Source: Oscillospiraceae bacterium (GTDB taxonomy: Bacteria > Bacillota > Clostridia > Oscillospirales > Ruminococcaceae). From it: DNA of 64,000 nucleotides. Shown piece after piece: positions 43,622 to 52,337 of the stretch. The stretch lies in contig CABIYQ010000006.1 in assembly GCA_902362965.1 (NCBI GenBank), forward strand, positions 131,891 through 195,890, read 5' to 3'. The position numbers were made by a program, and so were the translations under genes. Position 1 is the first letter of the stretch; every line of letters starts with the position of its first letter. The notes beneath the pieces were generated by a model that was not told the DNA's origin, did no database searches, and worked only from the letters and a program-made list of their open reading frames with translations.

Positions 43622-45136
43622 ATGACTAAAAAGCCTGTTGCATTAATTATTATGGACGGTTTTGGTTACAATGCCAGTGATTACGGCAATGCCATTACTG
43701 CTGCAAATACACCGAATCTTGACAAGTATATGCAAGGACCCCATACTCTTATCGGCGCCAGTGGACTAGATGTTGGTCTGCCGGACGGTCAGATGGGCAA
43801 CTCTGAAGTAGGTCATACAAACATCGGTGCCGGAAGAATAGTTTATCAGATGTTGGTTAAGATTTCTAAATCAATTCAAGACGGGGATTTCTTTGAAAAT
43901 CCTGCATTGAAGTCAGCTATGGAAAACTGTAAGGAAAAAAATTCTTCTCTCCATCTTATGGGACTTCTTTCACCGGGTGGTGTTCATAGTCATATGGAGC
44001 ATCTTTACGGTCTGCTTGAAATGGCAAAGAAAAACGGTATTGAAAAAGTTTATGTTCATGCGTTTCTTGACGGACGTGACGTTCCGCCGTCATCTGCTGC
44101 TGAATATATGCAGCAGGCTTGCGATAAGATGAAGGAAATCGGAGTTGGCTCGGTTGCTACTGTTATGGGTCGTTTCTATGCTATGGACAGAGACAATGCT
44201 TGGGACAGAGTTGAAAAGGCTTATAATGCAATGGTATTGGGCGAAGGTGTTGAAGGCTGTTGTCCAGTACAGGCAATAAAAGATTCATATACAAATGGTG
44301 TTACTGATGAATTTATGCTGCCGACTGTATGCGATAAAAACGGTATGGTAGGGGAGAACGACAGCGTTATTTTCTTTAATTTCCGTCCTGATCGTGCAAG
44401 ACAAATCACAAGAGCTTTTGTTGAAGAAGGTTTCAGCGGATTTGAACGTAAAAAGGGATTTTTCCCGTTAAACTTTGTATGTATGGCTCAGTATGACGCT
44501 ACAATGCCTAATGTTTCAGTTGCATTCCCTCCGGAAGCGCTTGAAATGACATTCGGCGAATATGTAAGCAAAATGGGCAAGACGCAGCTTAGAATTGCTG
44601 AAACTCAGAAATATGCTCATGTAACATTTTTCTTTAACGGCGGCGAAGAAAAAACATTTGACGGCGAGGACAGAATTCTTATTAAGTCTCCAGATGTAGA
44701 AACATTTGATATGAAGCCGGAAATGAGTGCTTACGAGGTTACTGATTCCGTAGTTGAAGCCATTAACAGCGATAAATATGACGCTATTATTTTAAATTAT
44801 GCAAATTGCGACATGGTTGGTCATACCGGTGTATTTGACGCCGCTAAAGCTGCTGTTGAAGCAGTTGACGAATGTGTCGGCAGAACAGTTGAAGCTGTTC
44901 TTGCTAAGGGCGGTGCAGCATTTATTACAGCTGACCACGGCAATGCTGATAAAATGTATGAAGCTGACGGTTCACCGTTTACCGCTCATACAACAAATCC
45001 TGTTCCGTTTATTGTTGTGGGTTACGACTGTGAACTCCGTGAAGGCGGAGTATTGGCAGATATTGCACCTACAATGCTTAAAGTCATGGGATTGGAACAG
45101 CCTGCTGAAATGACCGGAACTTCTATAATTAAATAA
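43622..45136 (+). CDS. gpmI: 2,3-bisphosphoglycerate-independent phosphoglycerate mutase
   Basis: A manganese-dependent glycolytic mutase of 504 residues. Active-site Ser is in GQMGNSEVGHTNIGAGR, and metal sites are in IIMDGFG, DGRDVPP, NCDMVGHTG and TADHGNADKM. It completes the pgk-tpiA-gpmI group. ATG 43622 follows AAAGGA. The codon use again looks like that of a highly expressed gene. Confidence 0.95.
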   Translation: MTKKPVALIIMDGFGYNASDYGNAITAANTPNLDKYMQGPHTLIGASGLDVGLPDGQMGNSEVGHTNIGAGRIVYQMLVKISKSIQDGDFFENPALKSAMENCKEKNSSLHLMGLLSPGGVHSHMEHLYGLLEMAKKNGIEKVYVHAFLDGRDVPPSSAAEYMQQACDKMKEIGVGSVATVMGRFYAMDRDNAWDRVEKAYNAMVLGEGVEGCCPVQAIKDSYTNGVTDEFMLPTVCDKNGMVGENDSVIFFNFRPDRARQITRAFVEEGFSGFERKKGFFPLNFVCMAQYDATMPNVSVAFPPEALEMTFGEYVSKMGKTQLRIAETQKYAHVTFFFNGGEEKTFDGEDRILIKSPDVETFDMKPEMSAYEVTDSVVEAINSDKYDAIILNYANCDMVGHTGVFDAAKAAVEAVDECVGRTVEAVLAKGGAAFITADHGNADKMYEADGSPFTAHTTNPVPFIVVGYDCELREGGVLADIAPTMLKVMGLEQPAEMTGTSIIK

Positions 45137-45155
45137 TATTTTTATAATAGTAAAC

Positions 45156-45193
45156 TTCCATACGGATTCTTTTAATTCGTATGGAATTTTTTT
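45156..45193 (+). terminator. Terminator after gpmI
   Basis: TTCCATACG and CGTATGGAA form the stem, followed by TTTTTTTAT, 20 bases after gpmI. Confidence 0.85.
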
Positions 45194-45222
45194 ATATTTT
45201 TAGGAGAAAAAATGGAAAAAAT

Positions 45223-45251
45223 TTGAAATTTGTCGTATTATCTGATATAAT
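45223..45251 (+). promoter_or_regulatory. Promoter of the ibrA-ibrB-like operon
   Basis: TTGAAA (45223-45228) and TATAAT (45246-45251) with a 17-base spacer, 22 bases before the ibrA start. Confidence 0.78.
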
Positions 45252-45273
45252 GTATACAAGGCAGGTGATAGAA

Positions 45274-46593
45274 ATGGTAAGAAATTATCTGAATATTAAT
45301 GTATATGAAGCATTTCAAAACAGAATGGAGTATATATTTCAGGAATTTGAAAATATATATGTATCTTTTAGCGGCGGAAAAGACAGCGGACTCCTCTTAA
45401 ATCTTGTTCTTGATTATATGAAATCTCATAATATTAAAAAAAAGCTCGGTGTATTTCATCAGGATTTTGAAGCACAGTATGCAGTTACAACAAGTTATGT
45501 TCAGGAAACATTTGAAAAAAATCTTGATTTTATTGAACCATATTGGGTCTGTTTGCCTATGGCGACAAGAACTGCGCTTAGCAGCTATGAAATGTACTGG
45601 TATCCATGGGACGATACCAAAGAAAATATTTGGATCAGACCTATGCCTGACAAACCGTATGTGATTCATTTAAATAATAACCCTTTTTATTATTACAAAT
45701 ATAGAATGCATCAGGAAAGTCTGGCTAAGCAATTTGGCAGATGGTACAAAGAAATTCATGGAGGGGGAAAGACAATTTGTCTTTTAGGAATCAGAGCTTC
45801 TGAATCAATTCGGCGATACAGTGCATTTTTAAATAAAAAATATGGTTATAACGGTACCTGTTGGATCTCTAAAATGTTTAAGGACGTCTGGAACGCTTCG
45901 CCATTGTACGATTGGAGCGTAAATGATATCTGGACAGCTAATTATAAATTCGGGTATTCATATAATCCTCTTTATGATTTGTATTACAAGGCAGGTCTTA
46001 AACCTGAACAGATGCGTGTTGCATCACCGTTTAATGATTATGCAAAGGACAGTCTGCATTTATACCGTACTTTGGAACCGGATACTTGGGTTAAGCTTTT
46101 GGGACGAGTTCAGGGAGTAAATTTTACTTCAATTTATGGCAGAACTACCGCTATGGCATATAGAAACATTAAGCTTCCGGAAGGACACACATGGAGATCA
46201 TATGCCGAATTTCTTTTAAATACTCTTCCGAAGCGTCTTAGAAAGAATTATGTTGAAAAATTTAAAACATCTATAAAGTTCTGGCACGAAACCGGCGGCG
46301 GATTATCTGAAGAAACTATTCGTGAGCTGACAGAAAAAGGGTATAAAATTAAAAGAAACGGAGTATCAAATTATACGCATGACAAAAAATCTAGAATAGT
46401 ATTTATTGGAAAAATTCCTGATCATACTGATGATATTCTTTCAACAAAGGAAATTCCCAGTTGGAAACGAATGTGTGTATGCATTCTTAAAAACGATCAT
46501 GCCTGTAAATCTATGGGATTTGCAGAAACTAAAAAACAGAGAGAACGTATTGATAGAATCAAAAGAAAATATAAAAGCTTGGAGGCGTTATAA
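45274..46593 (+). CDS. ibrA: IbrA-like PP-loop ATPase (PAPS reductase fold, DUF3440)
   Basis: A 439-residue protein of the PAPS-reductase/DUF3440 group. The PP-loop pyrophosphatase motif is SFSGGKDSGLL at residues 31-41. E. coli IbrA with IbrB activates prophage eib genes, but the chemistry is unknown. The C-terminal part has CHxx-poor, Trp/Tyr-rich stretches and a basic end. I start at ATG 45274, behind GCAGGTGAT and a consensus promoter; upstream in-frame codons reach into the gpmI terminator. The stop abuts the TTG start of ibrB. Confidence 0.82.
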   Translation: MVRNYLNINVYEAFQNRMEYIFQEFENIYVSFSGGKDSGLLLNLVLDYMKSHNIKKKLGVFHQDFEAQYAVTTSYVQETFEKNLDFIEPYWVCLPMATRTALSSYEMYWYPWDDTKENIWIRPMPDKPYVIHLNNNPFYYYKYRMHQESLAKQFGRWYKEIHGGGKTICLLGIRASESIRRYSAFLNKKYGYNGTCWISKMFKDVWNASPLYDWSVNDIWTANYKFGYSYNPLYDLYYKAGLKPEQMRVASPFNDYAKDSLHLYRTLEPDTWVKLLGRVQGVNFTSIYGRTTAMAYRNIKLPEGHTWRSYAEFLLNTLPKRLRKNYVEKFKTSIKFWHETGGGLSEETIRELTEKGYKIKRNGVSNYTHDKKSRIVFIGKIPDHTDDILSTKEIPSWKRMCVCILKNDHACKSMGFAETKKQRERIDRIKRKYKSLEAL

Positions 46594-47142
46594 TTGGAAT
46601 TTATTAGTCCTGTTTATGATGTAAAACCTGTACCCATTGAAAAAATCGTACCGAATACATATAATCCGAATGCTGTTGCACCCCCTGAACTAGAACTTCT
46701 GTATGACAGTATTAAAGAGGACGGCTATACTATGCCGGTAGTTTGTTATTACTCTTCTAAAGATGATTTGTATGTTATTGTGGACGGTTTTCATCGTTAT
46801 CGGGTCATGTTGGATCACAAAGATATTTATGATCGGGAAAAAGGATTGCTTCCGGTTTCTGTAATTAATAAACCTTTGGCACAAAGAATGGCAAGTACTG
46901 TACGTCATAACAGGGCAAGAGGAACTCATGATGTTGATCTTATGGGAAATATTGTAAGGGAGCTTCATGATTTAGGTCGGTCTGACGCATGGATTTCCAA
47001 GCATCTTGGAATGGATAAAGACGAAATTTTGCGTCTGAAGCAGATAACAGGACTGGCAGCTTTATTTAAGGATATAAATTTCGGTCAAGCTTGGGTACCG
47101 GAAGAAAATACGGAGTCTGAAAAAGAGAAGGAGTTACTTTAA
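46594..47142 (+). CDS. ibrB: IbrB-like ParB-domain protein
   Basis: A 182-residue protein with an N-terminal ParB/Srx-type domain (IVPNTYNPNAVAPPELELLY, then VVDGFHRYRVM and a GxHxxR-type stretch, VRHNRARGTHDVDL) and a helix-turn-helix-like second half (SDAWISKHLGMDKDEILRLK). IbrB partners IbrA in enterobacteria. The start is TTG 46594 directly after the ibrA stop, behind GGAGGCG. The protein ends with an acidic Glu/Lys tail. Confidence 0.82.
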   Translation: MEFISPVYDVKPVPIEKIVPNTYNPNAVAPPELELLYDSIKEDGYTMPVVCYYSSKDDLYVIVDGFHRYRVMLDHKDIYDREKGLLPVSVINKPLAQRMASTVRHNRARGTHDVDLMGNIVRELHDLGRSDAWISKHLGMDKDEILRLKQITGLAALFKDINFGQAWVPEENTESEKEKELL

Positions 47143-47274
47143 TTGGTTAAAAATTTAGACGCTGTTATTACAACAGTGCGCCTATATAAGTTAAAATCCA
47201 AATTATTTCATATATTCAATAATATTAGCAATTATTTCAGGGGAATTATATTTTATTCCATTTTTGCCAAATAA
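47143..47274 (+). pseudogene. Truncated third cistron of the ibrAB-like operon
   Basis: A TTG directly after the ibrB stop lies nine bases from AAGGAG, copying the ibrA/ibrB junction layout. It opens a 43-codon frame beginning MVKNLDAVITTVRLYKLKSK. After about 20 codons the frame enters the 3' end of the convergent dockerin peptidase gene and ends at 47274. No terminator separates the convergent genes. I infer that the real 3' part was lost in a rearrangement; a short functional peptide cannot be excluded. Confidence 0.45.
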
Positions 47275-48381
47275 AATTGCAAATGCAAAATTATCGGCAA
47301 TGCATTCTTCAGCGGCAGTTACATATTCCGTATTTTTACCGATAACTTCCCAGAAATCCGAAGCATCATCTATAGAGTAAGTTTCTGAAAGGTTGTCTGT
47401 TGGTATAAGAACTGTTGAACTCCAGCTTAATAAATCATCGCCTTCTTTTTCAAAGGGTTTTGTTAAATACCATACCATATAACAATTACGTTTTTTACCG
47501 TTTATGGTAAACGTTGCGTAGGAATCATATTTAACGTCAGGATTTGAAATTATATTTTCTTTTATATTTTGAGGAAAATCTGGTTCTTCATCTGCAACTG
47601 AAAATCCAATCATTTTATACATATCCTTTTTAAATTGGGGATTAGAACGGGTAAGGCAATGGAAGATTTCATGAGTAATAATCTTTTTTAGAAGACTTGA
47701 ATTGGATTTTGATACTAATGTGTTTGAAAGATAAATTTGGTTTTGCAGCGTATATCCGTAGGAACCTAATTCGTCTTCAGCAGTTGTATTAATAAATATT
47801 AATTCTTCATTCAGCGGAAGTTTATATCTGTTGCTGTCTATTTGCTTCTGTATTTCGGCAATTGCATCTGAAATTAATTTCTTTTGTTCAGCTGTAAATT
47901 CTAATATCTGAGCTTTACTGTATTCCTTGTATTCATCAAGTGTTGTATCATTTTTTTGCATTCGGTAATTTAAATCCTGTTGTGACATGTTATTAAGATA
48001 ATTTTCATTTCCCATTTTTAAAGAAATTCCTTCGGATTTATCAGCGAAACGAAATTTAATTTCACATTTTTCTAAAGATTTGTTAGCAAGATATTTTGCA
48101 ATAGACGCAGCGTCTGCTGCGGTGATTTTTCCGTCCTCATTAAAATCGGCATTGGGGTAATCTTCAAGGTTTATTTTTTTACCTGCAATTGATGCTTCAG
48201 CCAATGTTTTGGCAATAAATGCTGCGTCGCTGGCTCTTAAAACTCCGTCTCCGTTGGCGTCGCCTTTGATCGTTGACACCGCTGCATTTACAGAAATCAA
48301 GTCAAGGTTATATATACTGCCAAGCATTGAAAAAGCTAATGCAGATGATATAGCGGATTTTATTATTTTATTTAATTCCAT
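47203..48381 (-). CDS. Secreted metallopeptidase with N-terminal dockerin
   Basis: A 392-residue exported protein: signal peptide (about 1-34), type I dockerin at 40-105 directly after it, then a peptidase-like domain. The zinc motif HEIFH is at 237-241, and an EECIADNFAF segment at 358-367 could supply the third Glu ligand, as in gluzincin-type enzymes. Dockerins are usually at the other end, so the N-terminal place is unusual. ATG 48381 follows AGGGGAT. The dockerin coding region shares a perfect 92-bp stretch with the 38.4-kb gene. Confidence 0.78.
   Translation of the reverse strand: MELNKIIKSAISSALAFSMLGSIYNLDLISVNAAVSTIKGDANGDGVLRASDAAFIAKTLAEASIAGKKINLEDYPNADFNEDGKITAADAASIAKYLANKSLEKCEIKFRFADKSEGISLKMGNENYLNNMSQQDLNYRMQKNDTTLDEYKEYSKAQILEFTAEQKKLISDAIAEIQKQIDSNRYKLPLNEELIFINTTAEDELGSYGYTLQNQIYLSNTLVSKSNSSLLKKIITHEIFHCLTRSNPQFKKDMYKMIGFSVADEEPDFPQNIKENIISNPDVKYDSYATFTINGKKRNCYMVWYLTKPFEKEGDDLLSWSSTVLIPTDNLSETYSIDDASDFWEVIGKNTEYVTAAEECIADNFAFAILFGKNGIKYNSPEIIANIIEYMK
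48131..48222 (-). repeat. 92-bp inverted repeat in dockerin coding DNA, copy 2
   Basis: Exact complement of 39112-39203, about 8.9 kb away in the opposite orientation. It encodes the middle of the dockerin and the linker between its two calcium loops. Confidence 0.92.
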
Positions 48382-48555
48382 ACTATCCCCTATTTCACCA
48401 TAAAAAATTAACAATTTTTTTATAAATATTATATCACCATTGCGCATATACGTCTATATGCAGTGTTATACAAATATAATAAATAAAGTTTGTTAATGTT
48501 TTTATTTGGTAATTAAAAACTGATTATCGGAAGATATGAAATTAAAAAATCAATA

Positions 48556-48762
48556 TTACTGATGTTTTACAAAAGCTTCAGCGTGTTGAAAAATAGGACA
48601 TTTATCGCTTTCTGAACAAACGTGGTTGTAGAATTCCTGATATACGCATTCCATTGAATCCTTTTTATATGTATTTATGTCGCATAACTTATACCTGACA
48701 TTTACAAAATAATTTGTATTTTGAATTGGACAAAAATCAAAATATGGTTTTATTATATACAT
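48556..48762 (-). CDS. Small Cys-containing protein, unknown
   Basis: A 68-residue minus-strand reading frame with five Cys (FDFCPIQNTNYF, KLCDI, MECVYQ, HVCSESDKCPIF). The start ATG has AAGGGGT upstream at long spacing. I do not recognise a family; the layout (xCP at both ends) suggests a metal site. There is no neighbour to give context: it lies between the dockerin peptidase and the ABC-2 operon. It could be a chance frame, but codon content and length favour a gene. Confidence 0.5.
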   Translation of the reverse strand: MYIIKPYFDFCPIQNTNYFVNVRYKLCDINTYKKDSMECVYQEFYNHVCSESDKCPIFQHAEAFVKHQ

Positions 48763-48876
48763 CCCAATATACCCCTTATTATTTAATAAACTGATTAATT
48801 TATTAAATTATATCATTGATTCCAGTTTTTGTCAATGTTATTTTACCCTAAATATTCTATATAAAAATTAATATAT

Positions 48877-48905
48877 AAAAAAGTCCGGTGTAAACCGGAC
48901 TTTTA
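48877..48905 (-). terminator. Terminator of the ABC-2 operon
   Basis: AAAAGTCCGG pairs with CCGGACTTTT around TGTAAA. T runs flank both sides, so it can work on either strand; it lies just after the second permease gene. Confidence 0.8.
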
Positions 48906-48940
48906 TCGTTCTGCCAGTGGAACTGTTTATCATCTGTTCG

Positions 48941-50101
48941 CTAGTTACTGCTTGATCTGATTTTAGTTTTTGCAACAAGAAGAACAACTGAAAAAATTGC
49001 AACTGCAAATAATAATTCTATGCCAAGATATGAGAAATACTTTGAACTGCTGAATAATTCATCTGATATACCGGCAAGCATGTTGTTTGCTCTGATAAAC
49101 CAGTATGCGGGGAGGAAATGAGCCACATTAATGACCGCTTCTCCCAAGAATTTCTGGGGAACAAATACGCCGCAGAGAAAGCTCATTCCAAGACCAATAG
49201 TATTTGCAATCATATCAGTAGCTTTAGGACTGGGAGCTAATACCGATATCAACAGTGTCATTGAAAGAACAACAAGCATGAATACTAAGCTGTTGAGAAC
49301 TGCAAGCAGACCTTCTCTGCATAAAAGCATTTTACCGCAGAGTATCAAGGCGGCAATCATGAAAATAAGCCAGATGATAACTGCATAAATGATAGCTCCC
49401 AAGGTAATCTGAAAGGTTTGTTTTGTAGTAGATACAGGTGAACAGTTTGTTCTGCTTCTGATTTCCTTTTTATTTATTGTCAGAAGAGCAGGGCATAGGC
49501 ATGAGATCATTATAGCTATAAATATATATGGTAAATACTGAAAATAATAGTATATATATTCACTGTTGAAGCTTCCGGAATCAGAAAAATTTTCGGTTTT
49601 AACTTTAATTTCACTGTTGCTTGTCTGTGCTGTTTTTGATATAGCGTCGTCAATACTGAATCCGCCTGCGATATAACATGATAGATTTGTAACATACTGA
49701 TCCAACTGAGATTCAAATAGTGCAGTTGAATATGTTCCGGATACCTTATAATTAGAAAACAGATCGTCAACTTCTCCGGCAGAAATTTTGTCTGAATATC
49801 CCTCTTTTATAGTAAGAACGTAGTCTGTACTCTGATAGTAAAGAGAATCCAGAATAGTGTCTTTGTCAGTATCAATATCTTGAATATTGTGATTGGAGCT
49901 TATGTAATCAACAAGTTTTTGGCTTGCAGCGGTATTATCCATATCTATTATGCATATGCTTAATTTAGTTTCTTTGAAATTATTATCTTTGGCAGATTGA
50001 TTTGCCATTAAAATTGAAATTATCATAAAGATGCCAATATATAACAGAGCTGAAAATTTCTTTTTTCCGGCAATTTTTGCAAATGCCTTAAAGACTTGCA
50101 T
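48941..50101 (-). CDS. ABC-2 type permease, second subunit
   Basis: A 386-residue permease with one N-terminal helix, a large extracytoplasmic part (about 45-200) and five C-terminal helices, as in ABC-2 exporters. It overlaps the preceding permease gene by 14 bases. With its partner and the ATPase it resembles LnrM/LnrN of the linearmycin exporter. The start ATG 50101 follows AGGAGGAAATAT. Substrate is inferred only from layout. Confidence 0.82.
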   Translation of the reverse strand: MQVFKAFAKIAGKKKFSALLYIGIFMIISILMANQSAKDNNFKETKLSICIIDMDNTAASQKLVDYISSNHNIQDIDTDKDTILDSLYYQSTDYVLTIKEGYSDKISAGEVDDLFSNYKVSGTYSTALFESQLDQYVTNLSCYIAGGFSIDDAISKTAQTSNSEIKVKTENFSDSGSFNSEYIYYYFQYLPYIFIAIMISCLCPALLTINKKEIRSRTNCSPVSTTKQTFQITLGAIIYAVIIWLIFMIAALILCGKMLLCREGLLAVLNSLVFMLVVLSMTLLISVLAPSPKATDMIANTIGLGMSFLCGVFVPQKFLGEAVINVAHFLPAYWFIRANNMLAGISDELFSSSKYFSYLGIELLFAVAIFSVVLLVAKTKIRSSSN

Positions 50102-51218
50102 ATTTCTTCCTCCTTGTCAGTAAAAATCCTCCGATTGTAAATATTACGGATAAAATCAGAAGCGTAACGAATTTTTCGGTATATCTTTTATAATCATCGT
50201 AAATATTTAAACAATAGAATAAATCTGAAATGAGAGCTGCCGGATTTATTTTGTTGATAATCGGCGCATTCTGTTCAATGACAGCTTTCATATTTCCGAA
50301 CATCAGACCGCTTAAAAAGCATGACAGCATTGTTACCGACATTGAAATTGCCATTTTCACATTTTGATTTAGTCTTCCGAATGAACCTATAAAGAATCCC
50401 ATTGTAACTCCGGTAAGACTGCCTACAGCACCTGATAAATATACCATAGGTATTTTATCGCCCATATCTACTTTAAGTATAAATAATATATAAGAAATTC
50501 CTATGCTGACGCATATAACCTGAGCGACAAAACTTGCAAGTAAGCTGGCTGTTATGGAGGTAAGCTTGTTAGTTGGTGAAATACATTTTCTAGCAGCAAT
50601 TGCAGATAGATTTCCCTGATTATTTATAGCAATATATAATCCGCTAATAGAGCCGAAAAATGCAGCCATTGCTATAAGATTGTAAAAGTATTGAATGTAT
50701 GTATCCATATTTCCATTTGATAGGGAAAGACTTTCGTTGCAGTTTATTTCCTGTGACATGGCATCGACTACGGATTGAAGATTCTGCGGATTGTTATTTA
50801 CAGTTTCCATTATAATTGATTCACGTATTTGATATTGATCAAGAAATGATTTAATAATAGTTTGCTTTATGCCGTCATTTGAAACGGTAAGGGAAAGCTC
50901 GCTGTCCACGTTTATTATTCCGATGATATCATTTGTTTTCAGCATATCAAGTGCGGTTTGGCTATCAGTAAATTTAGAATCAAACATAGCATCTTCTCCG
51001 GAAGACAGTTCTTTTATTACTTCTTTAAAGGCAGTATTTTCAGTATTTTCAACGATTGCCACCGGTATTTTATTGAACATAGATTCCTTTTCATACATAC
51101 TGTTAAAGGCAACATAAAAAAATGTTCCAAGAATAATAGGGAATGCAAGGATCCAGAATAAAAACTCCTTTTGCCTGAATGCATTTTTTAAGGAATACTT
51201 AAAATTATGAAAAAACAT
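50088..51218 (-). CDS. ABC-2 type permease, first subunit
   Basis: A 376-residue ABC-2 permease with the same plan as its partner: N-terminal helix at about 20-38, extracytoplasmic domain to about 180, then five helices and a basic C-terminus. ATG 51218 follows AAGGAGG at the ATPase gene end. The two permeases are not close copies, so a heterodimeric channel is likely. Confidence 0.82.
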   Translation of the reverse strand: MFFHNFKYSLKNAFRQKEFLFWILAFPIILGTFFYVAFNSMYEKESMFNKIPVAIVENTENTAFKEVIKELSSGEDAMFDSKFTDSQTALDMLKTNDIIGIINVDSELSLTVSNDGIKQTIIKSFLDQYQIRESIIMETVNNNPQNLQSVVDAMSQEINCNESLSLSNGNMDTYIQYFYNLIAMAAFFGSISGLYIAINNQGNLSAIAARKCISPTNKLTSITASLLASFVAQVICVSIGISYILFILKVDMGDKIPMVYLSGAVGSLTGVTMGFFIGSFGRLNQNVKMAISMSVTMLSCFLSGLMFGNMKAVIEQNAPIINKINPAALISDLFYCLNIYDDYKRYTEKFVTLLILSVIFTIGGFLLTRRKKYASL

Positions 51219-51219
51219 T

Positions 51220-52170
51220 TTAATCCTCCTTGTCTCTAAGTTCCTTACCTGTTATTTCAAGAAATACATCATTAAGAGTAGGAAGTTCTGAAAATACTCT
51301 TCCGAAAGGAACATTATTTTGAGTCAGTACATCAAGGATACGCACGAGGTTATGCTTTCCGCCGCTGCAATATACCATCAATTTATTATCGTTATAACTG
51401 ACTTCGTAAACATGAGGAAGATCATTTATCTTAGATATAATTCTGTCTTCAAGATCTAGGACTTCAATTGTGACAGTTTCAGTATTTTTGATCATTTTTT
51501 TCAGTTCGTCTTTTGTACCTATTGCAAGATTTTTTCCTTTGTCCATAATTGCAATTCGAGTACAAAGCTGTTCTACTTCTTCCATGTAATGAGAAGTATA
51601 TATAATAGTAGCACCGTTTCGGTTAAGCTCAGCGATACCTTCAAGTATTTTGTTTCTGCTTTGCGGATCGACTGCAACGGTCGGTTCGTCAAGTATGATA
51701 AGCTTTGGTTTGTGGGCAATGCCACAGGCTATATTCAGTCGTCTGAGCAGACCGCCCGATAGTTTTTTCGGATGGAATTTTATAAAGTCCTGCAAACCTG
51801 CAAATTCGATTGCTTCCTGTACATATTGCTTTCTCAGACTTTTATCTGTTATGTAAAGACCGCAGAAGTAATTAATATTTTCGTAAACATTCAGTTCATT
51901 GAAAACTGCTACGTTCTGCATTATAATACCGATTTGTTTTTTTATTTTATAATTGGAAGGAGTCATTTTTTCTCCGAAAATTTCTATTGTACCCTTATCA
52001 AATGAAAGCAGGGATAACAGACAATTGATAGTTGTTGTTTTTCCGGAACCGTTTGGTCCCAGCAGACCGAAAATTTCGCCCTCTTTGATTTCCAGATTAA
52101 AATGGTCAAGGGCTATAAGTTCTTTGTATCTTTTAACCAAGTTTTCTATTTTGACTACTGTTTTTGCCAA
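51220..52170 (-). CDS. ABC transporter ATP-binding protein (LnrL-like)
   Basis: A 316-residue ATPase. Walker A is GLLGPNGSGKTTT, the signature is LSGGLLRRLNIACG (unusual GLLRR after LSG), Walker B LIILDEPTVAVDP, and the switch His is in IYTSHYMEEVEQ. A C-terminal extension of about 90 residues follows. The start is TTG 52170 after GAGGAGGAAA. With two ABC-2 permeases and a divergent NarL-type two-component pair, the group resembles linearmycin or antibiotic/lipopeptide efflux systems (LnrLMN with LnrJK). Confidence 0.88.
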   Translation of the reverse strand: MAKTVVKIENLVKRYKELIALDHFNLEIKEGEIFGLLGPNGSGKTTTINCLLSLLSFDKGTIEIFGEKMTPSNYKIKKQIGIIMQNVAVFNELNVYENINYFCGLYITDKSLRKQYVQEAIEFAGLQDFIKFHPKKLSGGLLRRLNIACGIAHKPKLIILDEPTVAVDPQSRNKILEGIAELNRNGATIIYTSHYMEEVEQLCTRIAIMDKGKNLAIGTKDELKKMIKNTETVTIEVLDLEDRIISKINDLPHVYEVSYNDNKLMVYCSGGKHNLVRILDVLTQNNVPFGRVFSELPTLNDVFLEITGKELRDKED

Positions 52171-52201
52171 TTTTATTTCCTCCTCATAAAGTTATACTAA
52201 C

Positions 52202-52230
52202 ATTATAAAATAAAATTGATATTATGTGAA
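52202..52230 (-). promoter_or_regulatory. Promoter of the ABC-2 operon
   Basis: On the minus strand TTCACA (52225-52230) and TATAAT (52202-52207), spacer 17. An AAGTGA/TCACTT inverted repeat (52229-52246) overlaps the -35 region. Confidence 0.65.
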
Positions 52231-52249
52231 GTGAAAAAAGTCACTTTTT

Positions 52250-52269
52250 TATATGACATTTGTCATATA
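52250..52269 (+). promoter_or_regulatory. 20-bp palindrome, probable response regulator site
   Basis: TATATGACA and TGTCATATA are separated by TT, a perfect inverted repeat between the divergent ABC and two-component promoters. It lies about 20 bases upstream of the ABC -35 box, where an activator would bind, and about 16 bases upstream of the kinase gene's -35 box. The NarL-type response regulator encoded nearby is the obvious candidate. Confidence 0.7.
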
Positions 52270-52285
52270 GAATTTTTTTGAAATA

Positions 52286-52314
52286 TAGACATATGGAAAA
52301 TTTTATGTTAAAAT
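52286..52314 (+). promoter_or_regulatory. Possible promoter of the kinase-regulator pair
   Basis: TAGACA (52286-52291) and TAAAAT (52309-52314), spacer 17. Both boxes are one mismatch from consensus. Confidence 0.5.
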
Positions 52315-52337
52315 AAAATTATAGAGGGGAGGACAGT

